NCBI GenBank assembly: GCA_029218485.1
Contig: JAQXRK010000104.1
Span: forward strand, 1-12,293
Source: a bacterium
GTDB lineage: Bacteria; Bacillota; Clostridia; Christensenellales; CAG-138
DNA length: 12,293 bases
Reading direction: 5' to 3'
Numbering within the stretch: position 1 is the stretch's first letter; each line of letters opens with the position of its first letter. This document shows positions 1 to 6,051 of the stretch, piece by piece. Both the position numbers and the translations under genes were made by a program. The notes beneath the pieces are model-generated. The model was not told the origin of the DNA and did not search any database. It saw nothing but the letters and a program-made list of their open reading frames with translations.

Positions 1-141
1 ACCGCCGCCGTGCGCTCGCTCGTGCGCGTCAACGCCGAGTTTCTGCGCCAGGCCGCCGTCGTGCGGACGACGGACCTCTCCGGCTACCTGACCACGCTGG
101 AGAGCAGCCTGCAATCCTGCCAGCAGCTGCTGACGGATTGA
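1..141 (+). CDS. C-terminal end of an unrecognised protein (partial)
   Basis: Frame 1 is open from the window edge to a TGA at 139-141 and gives 46 residues ending in QQLLTD. The codons have the G/C-rich third positions of the other resident genes, which supports a real coding tail. The visible part is mostly helix-forming, with no cysteines in a metal pattern, no membrane segment and no catalytic motif I can name. The start and most of the protein lie outside the window, so no function is proposed. A GC-rich inverted repeat followed by a T-run lies downstream and could end its transcript. Confidence 0.55.
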   Translation, partial: TAAVRSLVRVNAEFLRQAAVVRTTDLSGYLTTLESSLQSCQQLLTD

Positions 142-153
142 TGCGCCGCGGCA

Positions 154-208
154 GGGCGGGGATGTTGGCCGGTTTGCGCGTCCCCGCCCCTCCCCGCGCG
201 GTATTTTT
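154..208 (+). terminator. possible terminator after the first gene
   Basis: A 9-bp perfect inverted repeat, GGGCGGGGA at 154-162 and TCCCCGCCC at 181-189, encloses an 18-base loop. A run of six T lies at 203-208. The gap of 13 bases between stem and T-run is too long for a textbook intrinsic terminator. A shorter alternative stem, GCGCG 176-180 with CGCGC 195-199, sits closer to the T-run. The call rests on position after a stop codon plus stem plus T-run. Confidence 0.35.
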
Positions 209-221
209 TACAAACATGACG

Positions 222-239
222 CCGCAGGAATCCCTGCGG
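222..239. repeat. short perfect hairpin in the intergenic region
   Basis: CCGCAGG at 222-228 and CCTGCGG at 233-239 form a 7-bp stem with a four-base loop. No T-run follows on either strand, so it is not called a terminator. Its role is unknown. Confidence 0.4.
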
Positions 240-274
240 TACGCACATCGGTTTACAGACTGCGAACATCCAAA

Positions 275-312
275 AGTTAAGCAGCAGTTAAAATTTATTC
301 CCATTATTTAAC
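275..312. promoter_or_regulatory. candidate operator upstream of the XRE gene
   Basis: AGTTAA occurs at 275-280 and again at 286-291, 11 bases apart, about one helical turn. GTTAAA at 287-292 and TTTAAC at 307-312 form an inverted repeat. The cluster ends 10 bases upstream of the predicted -35 box, where an XRE protein could bind to control its own promoter. Autoregulation is inferred; AT-rich DNA produces such matches by chance. Confidence 0.25.
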
Positions 313-322
313 CCGCACTCCA

Positions 323-351
323 TTGTTATTTTCACTCCAATCCGCTATGCT
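323..351 (+). promoter_or_regulatory. sigma-A promoter of the XRE regulator gene
   Basis: TTGTTA at 323-328 and TATGCT at 346-351 are separated by 17 bp, the ideal spacing. Transcription would begin near 358, leaving a leader of about 37 bases that carries the ribosome binding site of the gene at 395. The promoter also argues against starting translation at the upstream in-frame ATG at 323, which lies inside the -35 box. Confidence 0.6.
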
Positions 352-394
352 ATCCATAGGGTCGATCCGGAAATTGCGAAAGAGGTGGTTCAAC

Positions 395-1432
395 ATGGCA
401 ATCGGAGACGTCATCAAAAAGTATAGGAAAAACAAAGGGATGACACAGGAGGAAATGGCCACTTGTCTGGGCGTAACCACCCCTGCTGTCAACAAATGGG
501 AAAGGGGCAACACGCTGCCGGATGTCGCATTGCTTGCCCCTATCGCACGGCTGCTTGGCATTACCACAGATGAACTTCTGTCCTTTCAAGGTACTCTGAC
601 AGACGAGGAGATTAACCGATATCTATTGAAAATGCAGAAGGACTTGGAAAACAAGGACTTCCATGATGTCTTTCTTTCCGTAAAGAAAAAGATCGAGGAA
701 TATCCCAATTGCGAGAAACTGATCTGGCAGGCGGCTGTCATTCTGGATGCGAAGCGAATGGCAATGGAACTCCCAAACGAAGGCAATTATGATCATGCGA
801 TATTCGGATGGTATGAGAGATGTCTGCTCTCAGAGGACGAACGGATTCGCAATCAAGCAGCGGATTCGCTGTTCCATGCGTTTGTTCGAAAAGAGGATTA
901 TGAAAAGGCGAATCAATATCTGGATTATCTCTCTCTGGAAAACCCGGAGCGCAAACGCAAAGAAGCGCTTGTAAACAGTAAAACAGGAAAACGGGCGGAA
1001 GCCTATCGGGCATATGAGGAATTGATCTTTGCCGGGTATCAGCACATCCAAATGACATTGAATGATTTGCGCATTCTATATATGGAAGACGGCAATCATG
1101 AAATGGCAAAAAAACTTGTTGCGGTGTCTTCCGCTGCTGCGTCCGCATTTGAAATGGGCAAGTATAACGAGGTTTGCTGCGGGCTGGATGTTGCATCATG
1201 GGAAAGGGATGCGGAATGGACGGCACAGCTCATGCAAGACATTTTGGATAGCATTGATACAATTGGTGATTTTACAAAATCCAAACTTTACCAGCATATG
1301 GCGCTGAAAGCCATAGACCCTGCATTTTCCGTTGGTTTAAAACAAGAACTTTTGAAATCTTTTGGAGACGAATCTTTTCACTATATGCAGGGAAATGAAA
1401 CCTGGGAAAAACTGAAAAGCGGAGCTTTATAA
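395..1432 (+). CDS. HTH_XRE regulator with long helical C-terminal domain
   Basis: This 345-aa protein begins with a Cro/C1-type helix-turn-helix domain (about residues 4-60); the HTH helices fall near 17-36, where TQEEMATCLGVTTPAVNKWE is characteristic. The remainder (about 70-345) is a helix-rich, probably TPR-like repeat region, as seen in clostridial XRE regulators that sense a peptide or partner protein; the repeats were not verified. It is expected to bind DNA in the cytoplasm; its targets are unknown. The start at 395 was chosen because GAGGTGG at 382-388 sits at good spacing and residue 1 falls directly before the HTH domain. The gene is monocistronic and visibly AT-richer than its neighbours, which suggests horizontal acquisition. 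Confidence 0.88.
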   Translation: MAIGDVIKKYRKNKGMTQEEMATCLGVTTPAVNKWERGNTLPDVALLAPIARLLGITTDELLSFQGTLTDEEINRYLLKMQKDLENKDFHDVFLSVKKKIEEYPNCEKLIWQAAVILDAKRMAMELPNEGNYDHAIFGWYERCLLSEDERIRNQAADSLFHAFVRKEDYEKANQYLDYLSLENPERKRKEALVNSKTGKRAEAYRAYEELIFAGYQHIQMTLNDLRILYMEDGNHEMAKKLVAVSSAAASAFEMGKYNEVCCGLDVASWERDAEWTAQLMQDILDSIDTIGDFTKSKLYQHMALKAIDPAFSVGLKQELLKSFGDESFHYMQGNETWEKLKSGAL

Positions 1433-1452
1433 TTAAGCGAACCCGTAGAGAC

Positions 1453-1475
1453 AATCCCCTGTGAAGGGATTTTGT
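1453..1475 (+). terminator. weak candidate terminator after the XRE gene
   Basis: AATCCC at 1453-1458 pairs with GGGATT at 1466-1471 around a seven-base loop and is followed by TTGTG. It lies 20 bases after the stop codon, the right place for a terminator, but the stem is short and the T-tract is broken. The same hairpin resembles a tRNA anticodon arm (see findings). Confidence 0.35.
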
Positions 1476-1548
1476 GTCGATTCAAGTCTGCAGACCCGTT
1501 CGGTTTCATATGATCCCATGACGGGGGTAGAATATAAGAGCAGCTGCA

Positions 1549-1565
1549 GCAGCGCAAACCGCTGC
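1549..1565. repeat. GC hairpin
   Basis: GCAGCG at 1549-1554 and CGCTGC at 1560-1565 form a 6-bp stem with loop CAAAC. It lies between the XRE gene and the tandem array. Its function is unknown; it has no T-run. Confidence 0.3.
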
Positions 1566-1588
1566 GGCCGTTAACCGTCCGATGAACA

Positions 1589-1809
1589 CGCCCCGTTCCC
1601 GCGCGTTTTTTTTGCAAGCGCGTTCCCCCACCCCGACACGGCGGTTTTCGCAAGCGCGTTTCCCCGCCCCGACACGGCGGTTTTTGCAAGCGCGTCCCCC
1701 CACCCCGACACGTCGGTTTTTGCAAGCACGTTCCCCGCCCCGATACGGCGGTTCTTGCAAGCGCGTTTCCCGTCCCGACATGGCGGTTTTTGCAAGCACG
1801 TTTCCCGCC
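1589..1809. repeat. 36/35-bp tandem repeat array
   Basis: GCAAGC recurs at 1614, 1650, 1686, 1722, 1757 and 1792, giving periods of 36, 36, 36, 35 and 35 bp. Each unit reads GCAAGCGCG or GCAAGCACG, then a C-rich block of the form CCCCnCCCC, then GACACGGCGGTTTTT with small variants. Five full units are visible, with a partial unit at each end. The copies are adjacent without unique spacers, so this is a minisatellite and not a CRISPR array. The open frames across it on both strands merely reflect a period divisible by three in its first part. The minus strand carries paired G-runs in nearly every unit. Confidence 0.9.
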
Positions 1810-1992
1810 AAGGCCGTGCTTTGGTCGGAGATTCTGCCGCGGCAGGGCGTTCTCCGCGGGGTTCGCGCCGCCGGCCGGGGGCCGGGCGCCGGGCTCAAAA
1901 ATATGGTCGTTTCACCGCCTCGCTATCGCGCGCGCCGGGCGGTTTGCATCGGGTCTTTCCGACAGACTGTGCGGCTTTTCCCTCGAAAGCCG
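1810..1992. other. gene-free GC-rich spacer
   Basis: No credible gene is seen between the array and the next promoter. The stretch holds the perfect 12-bp palindrome CTGCCGCGGCAG at 1834-1845 and a run of GC-rich dyads around 1865-1895. Frames crossing it have no ribosome binding site and unnatural composition rich in R, P and G. Confidence 0.5.
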
Positions 1993-2020
1993 TTGCTTTT
2001 TTATGTGAGTCTGCTATACT
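1993..2020 (+). promoter_or_regulatory. sigma-A promoter with extended -10, upstream of the YitT-type gene
   Basis: TTGCTT at 1993-1998 and TATACT at 2015-2020 are spaced by 16 bp, and TG at 2012-2013 makes the -10 extended. The expected transcription start is near 2027, one base before the first plausible ATG at 2028. That would make the transcript leaderless or nearly so. Confidence 0.65.
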
Positions 2021-2027
2021 CGACTAT

Positions 2028-2978
2028 ATGAAGATGCAACACAACAACCCCGGCGCACCGGCTGCAAGCTGCGGCGTCGCGCCCCAGGAAAACGCGCAAA
2101 AACCCGAGCATGCCAAGCCGCGCTGGAACTGGCGGTCCGAGCTGCTCACGCTCGCGACCATTCTCGTGATGGTGACGGTGCAGTGTGCCGCCATCAACGG
2201 TCTGTACAAGCCGAACGGCCTCATCAGCGGCGGCTTTACCGGCGTGAGCATGCTGATCGAATACAGCACCGGCTTCCCGCCGTCGATCACGCTGCTGCTC
2301 GTCAACATTCCGCTGCTGGTGCTGGCCGTCTGGAAGCTGCACCTGCGGTTCACGATCTATACGATCATCGCCTCGCTGTACTTCTCGCTCGCCATGGCGT
2401 TCACGGCGAACATCCAGATCCCGTTCGATTTCTCCGACCCGCTCTCGCGCCTGACGAGCGCGCTGCTCGGCGGCGTGATCTGCGGCTTTTGCGGCGCGCC
2501 CATCGTGCGGCGCGGCGCATCGACCGGCGGCTTCGACATCATCTCGCTGCTGCTGTCGAAAAGGTTTTCGTTCCCCATGGGCACGATCAGCTATGCGTTC
2601 AACGTTCTGGTCACGGGCGCGCTGGCCTTTGTGAACGGGCTGGACGTGGCTGCGCTGTCCATGGTGGTGCTGTTCGTCTCGAGCATAGCGTTCAACAACG
2701 TGCTGCAGGGCATGAACCGGACCAAGACGCTGTTCATCATCTCCGACCGCTGGGAGGAGATCGCCCCGCACGTTCTCGAGGAGGTGCACCGCGGTGTGAC
2801 GCTGATCCCGGCCAAGGGCGCCTATACCGGGCGGGAAAAGACGGTGGTGTACGTGATCGCCCGGACGACCGAGCTCTCCGCGATCCGGCACATCGTGCTC
2901 GCCATCGATCCCGCGGCCATGATCTCCATCATCGACACGCGCGAGGTCGTCGGCCGGGGCTTTACGCCGAACAACTGA
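2028..2978 (+). CDS. YitT family membrane protein (DUF161 + DUF2179)
   Basis: This 316-aa protein has a hydrophilic N-terminus (1-36), about five or six hydrophobic segments between 38 and 225 (DUF161/YitT), and a soluble cytoplasmic C-terminal DUF2179 domain (about 233-310). Family hallmarks are NGLISGGFTGVSMLI near 63-77, GASTGGFDII near 163-172, and GAYTGREKTVVYVIA near 264-278. YitT proteins are widespread in Bacillota and their transported substrate, if any, is unproven. The start at 2028 is the first ATG after the promoter; an in-frame ATG at 2034 is an alternative. Neither has a visible ribosome binding site, so the start is uncertain. The dipeptidase gene begins 43 bases after the stop with no terminator between, so they may be cotranscribed. 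Confidence 0.88.
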   Translation: MKMQHNNPGAPAASCGVAPQENAQKPEHAKPRWNWRSELLTLATILVMVTVQCAAINGLYKPNGLISGGFTGVSMLIEYSTGFPPSITLLLVNIPLLVLAVWKLHLRFTIYTIIASLYFSLAMAFTANIQIPFDFSDPLSRLTSALLGGVICGFCGAPIVRRGASTGGFDIISLLLSKRFSFPMGTISYAFNVLVTGALAFVNGLDVAALSMVVLFVSSIAFNNVLQGMNRTKTLFIISDRWEEIAPHVLEEVHRGVTLIPAKGAYTGREKTVVYVIARTTELSAIRHIVLAIDPAAMISIIDTREVVGRGFTPNN

Positions 2979-3021
2979 GTAAATCGCTTCATTCTATAAG
3001 CAATCAGCAGGAGGACACACC

Positions 3022-4365
3022 ATGTTCAAGCAATGGATCAACGATACGCTGGACGACCAGATCCGCGACCTGCAGGCGCTCGTGCGCATTCCAAGCGTCA
3101 GCCGCGGCGAACCGAAGGACGGCATGCCGCTCGGTGAAAACGTGCACCGGGCGCTCACAGAGGCGCTTGCGCTCGCCAACCGGCTCGGCTTTTCCGACAC
3201 GCGCTCGCTGGACGGGCTGTGCGGCATCGTCGATTACGGCGAGGGCGAGGAGCTGCTGTGCGTGATGGCGCACCTAGACGTCGTGCCCGCCGGCACGGGC
3301 TGGGACGGCGATCCGTTCTCGGGCGAGCTGCGGGACGGCCGCGTGTTCGGCCGCGGAACGCTCGACGACAAGGGCGCCGCGGTTTCCGCGCTGTATGCGC
3401 TTGCGGCGGTCAGGGCCGCCGGCATCCCCATGAAGCGCCGCGTGCGCATTCTGCTCGGCTGCGACGAGGAGGTCGGCTGGAAGTGCATCGACCGGTATCT
3501 CGAAACCGAGGAGGAGCCGGCGCTGGCCTTTACGCCGGATGCGGACTATCCGCTCGTGCACTCCGAGATGGGCATCTGCCATGTGACCTACACGCTGCCG
3601 GGGCCGATCCGCGGCCTGACCATCGACTGCGGCACCGCATCGAACGTCATCCCCGGCGAGGCTGCGGCCACGCTCGGCTGCGGCGCCGTTCCCTGCGGCG
3701 CGCCCGAGGGCATGGAGGTCTCGTTCGATGGCGCCTCCGTCCGCGTCAAGGGCTTCGGCGGCCATGCCGCAAGCCCGGAGCTTGCCAAAAACGCCATGCA
3801 GGGGCTCTTGCAGGTGCTCACGGAGCAGCCGCTCCCCGCTGAGGCGTTTGCGCTCGTGTCGTCGCTGCACGCGCTGCTGGACTTTGACCTGCACGGCGAG
3901 GGCTTCGGCCTCGACGTCACCGACGCCTCCGGCACGCTCACGCTCGTCCCGTCCATGCTCCATGTGGGCGAGGACGGCGCTTCGCTGACGCTGGACTGCC
4001 GGTTCCCGTTCGCCGTCACGCCCGAGCACCTGCTCTCTGCGCTCGACGCATCGTTCACCGCCATCGGCTTCCGGCGCACGGAAACGGAGGTCAAGGACGG
4101 CCACTTCATCGATCCGGACAGCGAGCTTGTGCAGACGCTGCTGTCCGTCTATGAGCGCCACATCGGCCATCGGGCCACGCCGCTCTCCATCGGTGGCGGC
4201 ACCTATGCGCGCGCCTTCAAAAACGCCGTTGCGTTCGGCGTGATCCGCGAGGGCGAGGACAGCTGCTGCCACATGCCGAACGAGTCCATCGGTGTGGAGG
4301 ACATCCGGTTCAATACGAACGTCATGGCCGAGGCCATCGCGCTGCTCGCCGGCGCCAAAGCATGA
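3022..4365 (+). CDS. pepV: M20 family dipeptidase, PepV/Sapep type
   Basis: This 447-aa cytoplasmic metallopeptidase should cleave dipeptides using a two-metal centre. The metal-ligand motifs of the M20A family are visible: H84 and D86 in MAHLDVVPAG, D115 in GRGTLDDKG, E149 and E150 in GCDEEVGW, D173 in FTPDADYP, and H417 in CCHMPNE. GFGGHAASPE near 255 matches the lid-domain histidine motif and SIGGGTYAR near 390 is a PepV signature. Length and order agree with PepV-like enzymes (about 440-470 aa). The start follows AGGAGG at 3009-3014 by seven bases. It probably shares a transcript with the YitT-type gene. Exact substrate preference (beta-Ala or general dipeptides) cannot be read from sequence. 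Confidence 0.92.
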   Translation: MFKQWINDTLDDQIRDLQALVRIPSVSRGEPKDGMPLGENVHRALTEALALANRLGFSDTRSLDGLCGIVDYGEGEELLCVMAHLDVVPAGTGWDGDPFSGELRDGRVFGRGTLDDKGAAVSALYALAAVRAAGIPMKRRVRILLGCDEEVGWKCIDRYLETEEEPALAFTPDADYPLVHSEMGICHVTYTLPGPIRGLTIDCGTASNVIPGEAAATLGCGAVPCGAPEGMEVSFDGASVRVKGFGGHAASPELAKNAMQGLLQVLTEQPLPAEAFALVSSLHALLDFDLHGEGFGLDVTDASGTLTLVPSMLHVGEDGASLTLDCRFPFAVTPEHLLSALDASFTAIGFRRTETEVKDGHFIDPDSELVQTLLSVYERHIGHRATPLSIGGGTYARAFKNAVAFGVIREGEDSCCHMPNESIGVEDIRFNTNVMAEAIALLAGAKA

Positions 4366-4395
4366 AAAATGTGCGCATTTACCGGGAAAAACCGC

Positions 4396-4424
4396 TTGCG
4401 CGGGCCTGTCCGGTGTGCTATACT
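4396..4424 (+). promoter_or_regulatory. sigma-A promoter of the rpsF-ssb-rpsR operon
   Basis: TTGCGC at 4396-4401 and TATACT at 4419-4424 are 17 bp apart, with TG at 4416-4417 giving an extended -10. Transcription should start near 4431. This is one of the best promoter matches in the window, as expected for a ribosomal protein operon. Confidence 0.8.
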
Positions 4425-4445
4425 TTGAAAGCTAACGTCCTTCTT

Positions 4446-4466
4446 GCTCCGCCGAGCGGGCGGGGC
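4446..4466 (+). promoter_or_regulatory. hairpin in the rpsF leader, possible S6:S18 feedback site
   Basis: GCTCCGCC at 4446-4453 pairs with GGCGGGGC at 4459-4466 (8 bp, one wobble) around the loop GAGCG. It lies in the 60-base leader between the promoter and the rpsF ribosome binding site. Many bacteria have an rpsF leader RNA bound by the S6:S18 complex, with a conserved CCG element. The position and a CCG are present here, but I could not confirm the full bulged fold. Confidence 0.4.
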
Positions 4467-4491
4467 CAAAAGACCATAAGGAGGTGAAAGA

Positions 4492-4779
4492 ATGAATCAA
4501 TACGAAGCTCTGTACATCATCGTTCCCGAGATCGATGAGGAAACCACCAAGGCCACCATCGAAAAGTTCAAGGGGATCGTCGAGTCCAACGCGGGCGAGG
4601 TCGTCAGCGTGGATGAGTGGGGCAAGCGCCGTCTGGCGTACGCCATCGACTACAAGACCGAGGGCTATTACGTTTTGATGTCGTTCAACAGTGCGCCTGA
4701 ATTCCCCGCGGAACTCGAGCGCAACTTCAAGAACGACGAGCGTATCATGCGGTACATGGTTACTCGCAAGGAAGCCTGA
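4492..4779 (+). CDS. rpsF: 30S ribosomal protein bS6
   Basis: This 95-aa protein has the bS6 pattern from start to end: N-terminal YEALYIIVPEIDEE, central EWGKRRLAYAIDYKTEGYYV (the most conserved stretch, about residues 42-61), and the C-terminal strand ERIMRYMVTRKE. In the 30S platform it forms a heterodimer with bS18, which is encoded in the same operon. Its length is standard. The start follows a very strong site, AAGGAGGTG at 4478-4486. The ssb start lies 32 bases downstream, giving the classic rpsF-ssb-rpsR order of Bacillota. Confidence 0.98.
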   Translation: MNQYEALYIIVPEIDEETTKATIEKFKGIVESNAGEVVSVDEWGKRRLAYAIDYKTEGYYVLMSFNSAPEFPAELERNFKNDERIMRYMVTRKEA

Positions 4780-4810
4780 ACAAGACAGACGGAAAGGATG
4801 GTAAGACAGC

Positions 4811-5221
4811 ATGAATAAGATTATGCTTATCGGCAATCTGACGCGCGATCCTGAGATGCGTTCCACGCCCAACGGCGTAACGGTCTGCTCCTTCACCATC
4901 GCCGTAAACCGCCGTTTCGCCCAGCAGGGCGGCGAAAAGCAGGCCGACTTCTTCCGCATCAACGCATGGCGCCAGCTTGGCGAAACGTGCGCGCGCTATC
5001 TGGCAAAGGGGCGCAAGGTTGCGGTGGTCGGCGAGCTGCAGGCCCGCACCTACCAGGGTTCGGACGGCACGACCCGTATGTCGCTCGACGTGTCGGCCGA
5101 CGAGGTTGAGTTCCTCTCCCCGCGCGGGCAGGACGAGGGCGGTTTCGCCCCGCGTCAGGGCGCCGCGCCGCAGGATCTGGCCGGCTTCACCGACATTCAG
5201 TCCGACGACATTCCCTTTTAA
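4811..5221 (+). CDS. ssb: single-stranded DNA-binding protein
   Basis: This 136-aa protein coats single-stranded DNA in replication, repair and recombination. The OB-fold occupies about residues 1-104: MNKIMLIGNLTRDPEMR, SFTIAVNRRF, the FFRINAWRQLGETCARYLAKG block and the final VEFLSPR. A short flexible linker leads to the acidic tip DDIPF at 132-136, the conserved docking peptide for partner proteins such as RecO, PriA and exonuclease I homologues. The linker is short compared with many SSBs. Translation starts after AAAGGATGG at 4793-4801. It is the middle gene of the operon and has no promoter of its own that I can see. Confidence 0.98.
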   Translation: MNKIMLIGNLTRDPEMRSTPNGVTVCSFTIAVNRRFAQQGGEKQADFFRINAWRQLGETCARYLAKGRKVAVVGELQARTYQGSDGTTRMSLDVSADEVEFLSPRGQDEGGFAPRQGAAPQDLAGFTDIQSDDIPF

Positions 5222-5246
5222 TTTCGAGTAATAGGAGGCTTGCACC

Positions 5247-5489
5247 ATGGAAGAGAGAAAAATGCGTCCCCGTCCGAGACGGAGCCGCCGCAAGGTCTGC
5301 AAGTTCTGCGTGGATAAGGCGACGAGCATTGACTACAAGGATGTCCGCACCCTTGAGAAGTTCGTCACCGAGCGCGGCAAGATCATGCCCCGCCGTATGA
5401 GCGGCGTCTGCGCCAAGCATCAGCGCGATCTGGCCATCGCCATCAAGCGCGCGCGCATCGTGGCCCTGCTGCCCTACGTTGCAGACTGA
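5247..5489 (+). CDS. rpsR: 30S ribosomal protein bS18
   Basis: This 80-aa protein matches bS18: a basic N-terminus, then KVCKFCVDKATSIDYKDV, the core RGKIMPRRMSGVCAKHQRDLAIAIKRAR and the terminal LLPYV. The cysteines of CKFC and the C/H of GVCAKHQ (about residues 16-19 and 53-56) suggest a zinc-binding form; many Bacillota bS18 proteins keep these residues. It partners bS6 on the 30S platform. The start follows AGGAGG at 5233-5238, 25 bases after the ssb stop. It is the last gene of the operon, with a strong terminator 38 bases downstream. Confidence 0.98.
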   Translation: MEERKMRPRPRRSRRKVCKFCVDKATSIDYKDVRTLEKFVTERGKIMPRRMSGVCAKHQRDLAIAIKRARIVALLPYVAD

Positions 5490-5527
5490 CAAACAACAGC
5501 ACTGAAACCCAAACAAGGAACGTTGGC

Positions 5528-5562
5528 ACGGCTTTCGCAGAATCTGCGAAAGCCGTTTTTTT
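5528..5562 (+). terminator. intrinsic terminator of the rpsF-ssb-rpsR operon
   Basis: ACGGCTTTCGCAG at 5528-5540 and CTGCGAAAGCCGT at 5544-5556 form a perfect 13-bp stem with a three-base loop, followed by seven T (5556-5562). This is a textbook rho-independent terminator. Confidence 0.97.
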
Positions 5563-5840
5563 GCAGGTGCGCCGCACCGCCCCGCACCACCGTCCGCCCC
5601 ACATCGCCTTTCCTCATGATACCGCGCATCTGCCCTTGCATCGCCCGTTCGCGGTGCGTCGGACATGCGCCCCCGCACCGCCCTTCCACGGTCCGCCGCC
5701 CCCGCACGGTCTGTCCGCCCTTGCACCGCCCGTCCTCATGATACCGCACATCCGCCCTTGCATTGCCGCTCGCGGCGCATCGGACATGCGTCCCCGCCGC
5801 CCCGTATTTTGCCCTCCCTCCGAAAATCTGCGCCGAATTT
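5563..5840. repeat. gene-free region with a long imperfect direct repeat (spacing 122 bp)
   Basis: A 66-bp block at 5611-5676 recurs as a 65-bp block at 5733-5797. Both begin TCCTCATGATACCGC, continue with CGCCCTTGCAT or TGCCCTTGCAT, and end TCGGACATGCG then CCCCGC. The sequence upstream of each copy is also loosely similar, so the true period may be about 122 bp. A third partial copy, GTCCGCCCTTGCACCGCCCG, lies at 5712-5731. The frames across it yield R/P/H-rich translations without ribosome binding sites, so I see no gene here. Confidence 0.75.
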
Positions 5841-5851
5841 GATGTTTTCTG

Positions 5852-5879
5852 TTGCATTTTCTGACTTCTGTGTTACAAT
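5852..5879 (+). promoter_or_regulatory. sigma-A promoter of the pyrR-permease operon
   Basis: TTGCAT at 5852-5857 and TACAAT at 5874-5879 are 16 bp apart, with TG at 5871-5872 forming an extended -10. Transcription should begin near 5886, just before the attenuator leader of pyrR. Confidence 0.75.
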
Positions 5880-5913
5880 AGTGTCTGGAAATGGTTCGTA
5901 TCGGGAATGCGAA

Positions 5914-5950
5914 CATCCTTTAAGAACGGTACAGTGATGCCGGCAAGGAC
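5914..5950 (+). promoter_or_regulatory. PyrR-binding RNA loop (pyr leader)
   Basis: CCTTTAAG at 5917-5924 followed by ACAGTGATGCCGGCAAGG at 5931-5948 closely follows the known pyr leader consensus (CCUUUAA, then CCAGAGAGGCU-nnn-AAGG). TCCTT at 5916-5920 can pair with AAGGA at 5945-5949 to close the hairpin. In Bacillus and relatives, PyrR with UMP or UTP stabilises this anti-antiterminator so the downstream terminator forms. The loop departs from the consensus at a few positions (for example GTGATGCC where GAGAGGCU is typical). Confidence 0.75.
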
Positions 5951-5990
5951 AGCGGAAGGCCCCATGGAGCGGGCTGGCTTCGGTGATTTG

Positions 5991-6017
5991 CGTCGTGCAT
6001 CAGGCACGGCGTTTTTT
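5991..6017 (+). terminator. attenuator terminator in the pyrR leader
   Basis: CGTCGTGC at 5991-5998 pairs with GCACGGCG at 6004-6011 (8 bp, one T-G wobble) around the loop ATCAG and is followed by six T at 6012-6017. It sits between the PyrR-binding loop and the pyrR ribosome binding site, as expected of a PyrR-controlled attenuator. TGATGC at 5935-5940 could pair with GCATCA at 5997-6002 and so help form an antiterminator. Confidence 0.85.
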
Positions 6018-6051
6018 GTTGGGATTTTCTGTTGGGAAAGGAGTAACCGCT

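Noticed and set aside
323..394. Upstream N-terminal extension of the XRE regulator from the ATG at 323
   Set aside because: That ATG lies in the predicted -35 box, and a strong ribosome binding site with a family-consistent start is at 395.
1589..1809. CRISPR array, suggested by the 36-bp period
   Set aside because: Units are contiguous and near-identical along their whole length, with no unique spacers and no cas genes nearby.
1836..1849. 14-mer GCCGCGGCAGGGCG shared with 145-158
   Set aside because: It is a GC-rich palindrome-derived word in a GC-rich genome; two hits alone do not establish a repeat family.
1582..2031. Repeat proteins encoded across the tandem array on either strand
   Set aside because: A 36-bp period is a multiple of three, so frames stay open by chance; the 35-bp units shift the frame and no ribosome binding sites support translation.
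2183..3265. 360-aa open frame overlapping the YitT-type and pepV genes
   Set aside because: It is a plus-strand frame shadow; the translation is rich in R, H and A without domains, and it conflicts with two well-supported proteins.
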